Shown piece after piece: positions 56,951 to 64,000 of a stretch of 64,000 bases of DNA (positions within the stretch are counted from its first letter, which is position 1; each line of letters begins with the position of its first letter). The DNA comes from Trachythela sp. YZ-2020. Its lineage: Eukaryota; Cnidaria; Anthozoa; Malacalcyonacea; Clavulariidae. Location: NCBI GenBank assembly GCA_016169945.1, contig JADLSH010000220.1:5691001-5755000 (forward strand), in the 5' to 3' direction. The position numbers and the translations under genes are program-made. A model generated the notes under the pieces. That model had not been told where the DNA came from and made no database searches. It was given only the letters and a program-made list of their open reading frames with translations.

Positions 56951-57334
56951 TGTGTGGAAAATGCCCTAATTAATGCTATTAAGTTGCTATTTTGCCAATT
57001 TTAACCTCCTTTAACTCAAAACTGACTTGGAAAATCGCACTAGTCGCTTATATGTCTTAGATTCTTTTTGCGAACTTTCGTATGGTAAAGTTATCTTTAT
57101 GGAAAGTGAACTTGAAATTTTGCATTTTTAGTCAACATAGTACTTTAATAGGAAAAATATCGAAATTCTCAAAACTTCGGCCGTAAAGCCAACATCAGAC
57201 GTACTGCCAACACATATAATCTTGTTCACCAATGTTTAAACTATAAGAAAATGCTACTGTAGTTGGCAGCTTGTAACAAAAAATGAGTCTAACTTTCTGA
57301 TCTCTGGCCGGCCATCTATGTGCAATATTGAAAA
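56951..57334. other. Non-coding, no gene seen
   Basis: 5' side of LINE-H and the approach to repeat block Y. No motif found. Confidence 0.5.
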
Positions 57335-57970
57335 ATGGCGATTTCAGCCACGAACACAAAAAATATAACTCTCCGAACATTTTCACCTGTCACAATTTTC
57401 TCTTTATTGACATATGTGAAAAATTTTCGAATCGCAATTTGTGCTCTCTTAAACTACAACGAGCTGCTTAAACGGCAAAAAGAATGAACAGACCAAAAAC
57501 TAGGCGAATAAATACAAAATATATACATTGTAAGAATTTTTTGCCTTTTCGAAGCAACTCATGCCTCGCTTTTATGTCGAGTGTTATTTTCAGTTAGCTC
57601 ACTTAAAAGGTGTTTTGACAAAGTAGGACGATTGGTTCAAAATTTTGGCATATTAAGTTCTAAAAGCCTATGTTAAAAAATTCCCTGGTTAGTATCTGAA
57701 CCACTTGTAAAATGTTAAATCAATATGTGGGTATAATTCAGACATCAATTTTGAATGCCGCTTACTTGAAACATTGGCATACATCATTAAAACCAAAATT
57801 TTTTCCGAGGTACGAAATATGACCGTTTCGAAAGATAATGAATATACTCAAGCCCTTGCCTGAAATTTTAAAAAATATGAGGCATTTTTACCCCTTTAAT
57901 CAATTTTTTCATATTTCAAATCTTATGCCTTCCATTCTTTAGTAATTTTATATACCAACACTTTTTGATC
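57335..57970. repeat. Interspersed repeat block Y, copy 2
   Basis: Matches 46470-47010 over most of its length (AATATAACTCTCCGAA, GACCAAAAACTAGGCGAATA, GGTGTTTTGACA). It directly precedes block X here, whereas at 44.7-47.0 kb block X comes first. Confidence 0.8.
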
Positions 57971-58800
57971 AACTGGCTCCATCTCATTAAAGAGAACAGA
58001 TTAAATAAATACCACAAGATGACATTCAAACAATATTATATTACTGATGACTGTGTGTAAAATGTCCAGTTCAAAGAAAACCTGATTCTGTACGACAAGA
58101 TCTGCAAATCACGACAAAAAACTACATTCAATATTGCGAGGCGCAGTATACAGGCTTATGAATAAAAATAGAATTTTAAATAAGACTTTTGGGAACGACT
58201 GACGTTCCTTTTTCTCAAATCTAAAACTAAGTTAAACGTCAAGGCTTGTAGAACGATAATAAATTAACAGGATTGTTTATGATATAAGTTGTCCTGGAGA
58301 AGCTAGGCCTTCCCTTCTCGGAAGGCACAACAGCCATTCAATCTGAAAGAGAAAAATGCTTCTTGGTGTTTCGAGCAAAGGCCCTTTGTCAGGAAAGTTT
58401 TGATGTTTATATACTAACTCTATTGATTAAAAGACCTTTGCTGGTACTTTAAACCTTTTCCAGAGTATACGTATAAGAGTATCTGTGCGCGTGAGGCGAT
58501 GACCCGCTGGCTATGTTTATGAAATTTGCAATTTTTGCATATTTAATACTGCGGTCGAAACCCAGCCGATTAGGCGAACTGTATAAAATATAGGCATTAA
58601 GGCATTTTGTTTATGCTTTTGTTGCTTGATATTAATCGCCTAAGGTTTGGATATATATTATCGACTTCAACCGAACCAAAATATTCTTATATAAATATGA
58701 TGTATTTTTGACTTGATGTGTGTTGGACCGCATGGCATGGTGATGGTGTAATACGATCTCAGATGTGATGTAAAATTGTGTTTGTTAAAAATAGAATATA
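57970..58800. repeat. Interspersed repeat block X, copy 2
   Basis: Matches parts of 44700-45850: CTTCTTGGTGTTTCGAGCAAAG corresponds to the copy-1 phrase near 45098 (quoted in part), then TTTTGATGTTT, and ATAGAATATAGCTA near 58790. No coding sequence. Confidence 0.6.
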
Positions 58801-59429
58801 GCTATAGGCAGCAAATTGTTCCTATTCTGAAATAGCCTTTGGCTAATTGGCTTCCCAGGACCAAAACATTTTATCCTTTACTCTTAAAACACGTTTTAAT
58901 ACTGATATTGTGTAAACTATAAATATTTGAAATGGAGATTAATATTTAACTCCATGTCTGGTTTGTTTATTAGATCTGCTGCTACTCGGAATTGCTTGTA
59001 CAGCTCTGTGTATGTTAGGTGGTGGGGGGGTAAAGGGTTGACTGGGACGGGGGCGAAAATTGAGCAATTTCCCCCGACCCCTCCCCCCCCTGAAAAAATT
59101 ATCTGCCCCGGTTGTGTACCAACGAAAATTTTGACTAACGTACGAAAAATCCTCGATCCGCCCCTTTAAATACTATAGCTTCAATAATACCCAATCATTC
59201 TCAAACGCGTCAGACAAATCCACGCTGTAGTACAGAATTGTTGTAAAATCCGCCATTCCTCGCCTTCCCACTTGCTTGCTATGGCTTCATCTGATAGTAT
59301 AGCACTTCCCTAGTTCCCTTGCCTGGTTATAAGAATTTCTGTTTATTATTAACGCTCAAAATAACATATTTTTAGTGAACATAACCTTCGCGTAATGTAA
59401 ATCTCTATTTTGTTTGAAGGCAACCCTGC
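58801..59429. other. Non-coding; GC-rich repeat patch
   Basis: 59010-59165 is rich in G-runs and C-runs (GGTGGGGGGG, CCCCTCCCCCCCC). It resembles other degenerate G-run repeats in the window. No gene. Confidence 0.45.
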
Positions 59430-59570
59430 GAATGACGTCACAAAGGTCATTGACCCCAAATATTTTTTTTCAAGATGGCGGCCGATGAGCAAATTTTATC
59501 AAACTTTACTTGCATTTTACTCGCAAACAAAAATATTTCAGAAGAAATTAGTAACATTTTCATAGCTAGG
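59430..59570 (+). promoter_or_regulatory. Candidate promoter and first exon (CRE and AAGATGGCGGC motifs)
   Basis: TGACGTCA (a palindromic CRE core) at 59434-59441 is followed by AAAGGTCATTGACC and then AAGATGGCGGC at about 59474, the YY1-like initiator/translation motif of many animal promoters. The ATG opens MAADEQILSNFTCILLANKN (first 20 residues) and reaches a possible donor, AG/GTGATC, at about 59569. No downstream exon was found, so it could be a repeat. Confidence 0.3.
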
Positions 59571-59699
59571 TGATCCAGTAAGATTAAAGAAGACAATACA
59601 AATTTTCGTTGCCAATGTCCTTTAATTTAGTTTTATTAATCCATAGGGGCCAAGACGCATACTAATTACAATGAGTTTCAAAGTAATTACAATGGGTCA

Positions 59700-60205
59700 C
59701 AATGAGCTACATTTGAAATATCCTTAGCAACACCGCCTTAGCAACAAAAAAATTGTTTTTTGGACGGGAAAAATCTGGGGAAAATGCACGAAAAAACTCC
59801 CACAAATTCAGTAAAAAACACTCCTATGTGTCTTAAAATTTTAAATGTGTTAATATTTAATATATATTGAAAATAAACCTGCTAAAAACTGATATAATTG
59901 ATTTGTTTCCCTTTTTTATCTATTTAAAGTTGACCAACCAAGTGAGAAACACCCAGACTGCAGAGTGAAAACACCCGCCTTTTAAGTTAAATGCCAGTTC
60001 CACTAAGCAGTTTCATTGCTTCACACCAACTCCACATCTTTAAACATCAAATTAAAGACAATTTTGCTCACATAGGAATAGTTTTTCGCTGAATTTGGGC
60101 GAGTTATTTTGACATTTTGCTTAATTTAGACGGGCCGTAAACTTTTTCAAAAAATGAATTTTGTTGTTGCTAAGGAAGCGTTGCTAAGGAGATTTCAAAT
60201 GTAGC
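59700..60205. repeat. Foldback repeat with CTTAGCAAC inverted ends
   Basis: 59708-59760 (CATTTGAAATATCCTTAGCA, then CCTTAGCAACAAAA) pairs imperfectly with 60150-60205 in inverse (TTGTTGCTAAGG, TTGCTAAGGAGATTTCAAATG). About 400 bp of AT-rich interior, no frame. Probably a MITE. Confidence 0.65.
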
Positions 60206-61780
60206 CAATGGGCGCGCGATTTCACATACGGGATTTACATACGGGACTTACAAGGGGCCCCCATTAGGAAGCTTCAATTTTTCCCTAAATTTATCCTCGG
60301 ATGCCCCCTCTATTCTTTTATAATCTCTATGGTAATAATAACTTACTGCACAAATGGATGTAATCACAATATATTGCACTGTCACTGCTACTGAAACCCA
60401 ACTTTGGGTCTATTTATTGAAATTTTTACTTGGAAAACACATCCTAATGACTAAAATTGAACTGTTCCTCAGTTTTGCATAATTTCCTATTTACTCTTCG
60501 TCAGTTGCTCTCAGATTGTTTTTCTTACTTTTACTTTGTTTCGCTTAACTTGTATCAGAGTTTGGAATATACCTTTATTAAAGTATAATACTTAAAAAAT
60601 GTTCTGACAAATTTGTATCGTCCTGATTTACCTCAATCTATATTGTGAACATGCTTTGGAATGAACCTCTGGAATGTTGAATTTTGGCAAATGTCTTGTA
60701 TAATAATGTCTATCTGATATTTCACGGATGTACAATGGAGATAAAGACTTTTTATTCACATGAATCAGGAGAGGATTTGAATGTACTTGTCAACATTGAC
60801 CTCAATTATGCGACCTAACTGAGCGATAAGACGTTATTTAAGAGGAATGTGTGACAAACCTAAATAACGTCTGGCTGTGTATTTGGTTTTATCGAAATCT
60901 ATTGTTATTTTGCGGTTTTTCTCCGACACCCCTCCTTTTAACTAAAAGTATTTTTAATTATAGTCATTTTAAATTAAGTGTCTTTAATCCTCATATTTGT
61001 GTATATTTTGCCTATATATATATGCTAAATAATCAATCTCGTACTCAAAGTATGCCTTCTAATGGTAGGCAATATGAACAATTGTGATTTTGTACATAAT
61101 TTCTGATGAGTGATCACTGATCCTTTCACTAATCACCGTTAAATATAATTACTAAAAGAAGAATTTATTACTGCACAATATTGCGTTTACGACTGCACAA
61201 ATTTCATTTATCACTGCAGAAATTGGTTATAACTGCACCTTAAAATAATCCCTGTTATATGAAATAAAAGCGCAAATTCCCTGAATCGCTGACGTTCCCT
61301 GGAGTCGACAAATTCATGTTACCAGGACGTTCATGGCAAACCTTTTCACAATATTAGGCGAACATTCAGACAACGTTCCTACAATGTAATTGTGCTAGCT
61401 GGGTACAGAGTGTATTGCGCAGGTATACATTCTTCCCTGTATAAATTAAAATTACCTACCACACGTCAAAATATACATGCATTTCTATAGGTAAAACTGT
61501 ATACACTCTATAGAGTGTAAGTAGTAATATACAGGCCGTGATACAGGCCGTTGGGGGTGAGCATGGGGGTGAGGTGAGCCTCATTAAATATTCAAACAAA
61601 TTAGCATATGGGGGTGGGAAGTAAGGGTGCGCATCATCATTAGCATATGAGTTGGCGCATGAATATTAGCATATGAGGGTGAGCACATCATTAGCGTCGG
61701 TTCTACTTCTTTGAGACCTCGTTAATATGACGTAACGGAACCAGGCATGTTTGGGCGAACAAACAATAATTTTGCTGAAA
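60206..61780. other. Non-coding, mostly featureless
   Basis: A perfect 18-bp palindrome (TACACTCTATAGAGTGTA) lies at 61502-61519. At 61550-61700, TTAGCATATG and GGGTGAG words recur irregularly. No gene recognised. Confidence 0.5.
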
Positions 61781-61841
61781 TAGTTCTTACATAGTTCTTA
61801 CATACATAAGTTCTTACATAGTTCTTAACATAGTTCTTACA
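61781..61841. repeat. Short tandem repeat of TAGTTCTTACA
   Basis: Five copies of an 11-base word, with small insertions between some of them. Confidence 0.85.
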
Positions 61842-62410
61842 GGGATTTAAACCTTACAAACATAGTCGTTTTGGCTTTAATGACATCAATATTTTGGTGT
61901 AAACTCACTCGTGAAAAAACACAAAAGCTTAATTAATTAAGGGATTAGGTCAAAAGGTTTGTTTGGGTGAAATAAACCTTATATTGCTTCTTTGCATTTT
62001 TATCACAATAGGTAAGCGATGGGCAAGGTAGATTTTTAAACTCCTTGTTAGTAATAGATATATTCTCGTATCTAGAAAACTGTAAATATAGCTATTCAAA
62101 ACGAAAAGATCTTAAAGTTTATCGGCATAGTATATGGAAGCGTTGCTAAAATCTAATAGAGCCATACAAATATATGTTTGCCAAGCGAATATGTAAACGT
62201 AACTCTTAAACTTAAATGTATAAAAGTCAAAGCTTTCATTTTATTACCAATATTGCGAATGCGACGCTTAATCATTGGCATTGCAAACAATAATACATTT
62301 AACATTAGACTATGTAAAAGCAGCGAGACATATATACGACAAATTTAAAACAGAAAGCTAACACAATTCTATGCGTTGCCATGTCTTGTTAGGTGAAAGC
62401 TATTAAATTT
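61842..62410. other. Non-coding, no gene seen
   Basis: AT-rich, with no motif or repeat recognised. Confidence 0.5.
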
Positions 62411-62733
62411 GTAAAATTAACGAGACCTACCTGGAAGTTGAAGTTTGATTGAAATTCTATCACATGACCATTGGAGGCAGGGGATCACATGCGCACGCGT
62501 TGGTTCATTCTTTACAGTATCAATAGGTACATGTGACCTTAGTAAACAGGACAACATCACCATCATGCCTGTTATAACAAACACTAGAACAAGAATTATT
62601 ATGAAATGCTCAGTCAATGGGTGGCCTCTGCCTCCAATGGTCATGTGAAAGAATCTCAATCAAACTTCAACTTCCAGGTAAGTCTCGTTTAATTTTACCA
62701 TTCGATCACATGACCGGAGGCATGTGATCCCAT
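62411..62733. repeat. 70-bp inverted repeat beside the recombinase
   Basis: 62411-62480 pairs with 62625-62698 (CTGGAAGTTGAAGTTTGATT and complement) with few mismatches. A third related piece (CACATGACCGGAGGCATGTG) follows at 62708-62727. The loop is about 140 bp. The right arm carries CCAGGTAAGT, a donor-like sequence. It may be an end structure of the element carrying the recombinase. Confidence 0.8.
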
Positions 62734-62915
62734 AAGACTTTAAAGCTGACCTGGTCCTATTGATCAAAGGTCTAAACATGCTGGACATAAACATAACAGC
62801 AAAAAGTGGCAATAAATACATATAATCATAGATTAGTAGTCAAATAACACATTCCACACAATTAAATAAAGATTACTCCTGAATTTACAATGAAGACAGC
62901 AACGCATCTGCCATA

Positions 62916-63550
62916 TCATGTTTCAACAATTGGCTTATTATAGAACTTCTGGAATGTTGTGGCCGTCTGCCATCCGACTGTGGACATCATGATATCAATT
63001 GGGACCGCTCTCGCGTTAGCTTTAGATGTCGAAGCAGTTCTCGTATTGTGCGGGTGAAACCGTGTAGTATCAATACCAGCATCTCGCGCAGGAATTGTAA
63101 TAGCAGTTCTCGTATGGTGCGGGTGAAACCGTGTAGTATCAATACCAGCATCCGTCATAATTGTCCTAACCCACCGAGATATTGTCTGTCTACTGACTGC
63201 TTTATAAGGTTTCTGAAAACTAATAAACAGTTTATACTCTCCGTTTCTTAAGGAGCATGTTCGTGCTAAATAATCTTGCAGTGTTTTTAGTGAACAAATC
63301 CTCTCATTCACAGAATATTTCTTAATAACAATTGTTGGTGGTGAGGACCCAGTCTTGCTTGTTTTGGTATGTTCAGTATGTGGAAACAACAAACGTCTTC
63401 TATCATTTGCATACCGTCCAAACCCATTAAATATACGGTTTGTCCTCGCTGACCTGATATCAACAAAAGAATCATGACAAGTTTCAGGCTAAGATTCTTA
63501 AGTGTTATTTCCGTATGAGGATAAAGTGTTTCTAGATGCTTCAGTACCAC
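62916..63550 (-). pseudogene. Tyrosine recombinase catalytic domain (DIRS/Crypton-like), broken
   Basis: The frame from 63550 has LLLISGQRGQT, holding the first catalytic Arg. A one-base-type frame change near 63385 moves to the second frame, with YKAVSRQTISRWVRTIM, DAGIDTTRFHPHHTRTA (HxxR box), STVGWQTATTFQKFYNKP (the W and the nucleophile Tyr, residue 151 of the second frame). The catalytic set R, HxxR, W/H and Y fits tyrosine recombinases of eukaryotic transposons. A 69-bp in-frame tandem duplication gives two HxxR boxes (His92-Arg95 and His115-Arg118). No reverse transcriptase is in the window, so DIRS versus Crypton is open. Confidence 0.8.
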
Positions 63551-64000
63551 TGCAACATCCCTGCACTCGTCACAGTCGCTTTTGCCAACAACAACTAATG
63601 AGGAAAAAGATATTTAACGAAAACGAAAAAGTAGAACTAATTAATGGGGCGCGCCGGAAAATTAGGAAGGGGAGAGATTGCGCCTTCCATTTCTCTTCTC
63701 GCGCTCGTCTGTAGTGCGGGCGTGGCGTGCCGGGCGGCTTGCAGTGCCGCGCACTCGAACCATTGATCTATACATGCAGTATTTATATTTGATCTATATA
63801 ATTATATACTATATTAACTTTTAGCATGTAGAAAGGCTGCCCGGAGGCTGCAACATCCCTGCCTCGTCCTCAGTCGCTTGCCAACAAATAACTAATGAGG
63901 AAAACAGAATATTTAACGAAAACGAATAAACAGGAATAATTAATGGGGGCGTGCGGAAAGATGGGCGAAGGGAGGCTTTCCTATTTCCCATTTCTCTGGG
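63551..64000. repeat. Direct repeat, about 300-bp period, at the window end
   Basis: 63551-63690 (TGCAACATCCCTGC, AACTAATGAGGAAAA, ATTTAACGAAAACGAA, TAATTAATGGGG) recurs at 63849-64000. The first copy overlaps the N-terminal side of the recombinase frame, so part of that gene was duplicated. The repeat runs past the window edge. Between the copies lies a GC-rich stretch, 63680-63765. Confidence 0.8.

Noticed and set aside
62417..62659. Paired 80- and 67-codon frames over the inverted repeat
   Set aside because: They mirror each other because the sequence is an inverted repeat. No protein family is evident.

Overview
This window reads as nuclear DNA of an animal with an AT-rich, transposon-dense genome. 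There are no bacterial-style operons. Host coding sequence is split into short exons by very large introns, and most other recognisable protein sequence is decayed retroelement. A cnidarian (anthozoan or hydrozoan) is my best guess. It rests on the mix of CR1/L2-like LINEs with PHD-finger and 2A-like N-termini, tRNA-headed SINEs, a BEL/Pao and a Ty3/Gypsy element, a possible Penelope-like fragment and a DIRS/Crypton-type tyrosine recombinase. The taxon is an inference.

Host gene: the one convincing host locus is on the minus strand. Exon 32230-32608 (LDL-receptor-type YWTD beta-propeller) splices in phase to 17970-18313 (rest of the propeller), and that to 15033-15143 (a six-cysteine EGF module). 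All junctions have AG/GT sites and matching phases. The intron between the first two exons is about 13.9 kb and full of repeats. A further minus-strand exon at 37850-38147 carries a membrane segment and ends in the phase needed to join 32230-32608. If it belongs to the gene, the product may be a type II membrane protein with an extracellular propeller-EGF region.

Layout: 1-3580 is a nearly complete LINE (endonuclease plus reverse transcriptase, one in-frame stop between them) inserted into an older LINE of opposite orientation (3580-4357) with a 2A-like motif and a PHD finger. 6296-9491 is a 3.2-kb non-autonomous DNA-transposon-like unit whose ends are arrays of GGAGT/ACTCC palindromes, with tRNA-headed repeats nested inside. 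16.2-17.3 kb is a LINE 3' fragment. 19.0-20.6 kb holds two inverted copies of one tRNA-derived SINE. 23.3-24.3 kb holds two LINE 3' fragments, followed by a 73-bp minisatellite (24.7-25.7 kb). 28.7-32.0 kb holds LINE pieces, a possible Penelope-like fragment, a near-perfect hairpin and 300-bp direct repeats. 34.5-37.5 kb is a decayed Gypsy element. 39.7-42.8 kb holds LINE pieces. 44.7-47.0 and 57.2-58.8 kb share a repeat family whose two blocks occur in opposite order. 47.0-48.1 kb is a foldback element. 48.6-50.4 kb is a chimera of two reverse transcriptases. 51.5-57 kb is a stack of LINE, BEL/Pao and LINE. 62.4-64 kb holds inverted repeats and a broken tyrosine recombinase whose catalytic HxxR box is duplicated.

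Nothing here looks like a coordinated new multi-gene system. The most unusual structures are the GGAGT/ACTCC-ended element, the tRNA head inside a 40-bp perfect inverted repeat, the in-frame active-site duplication in the recombinase, and the in-frame fusion of two reverse transcriptases.
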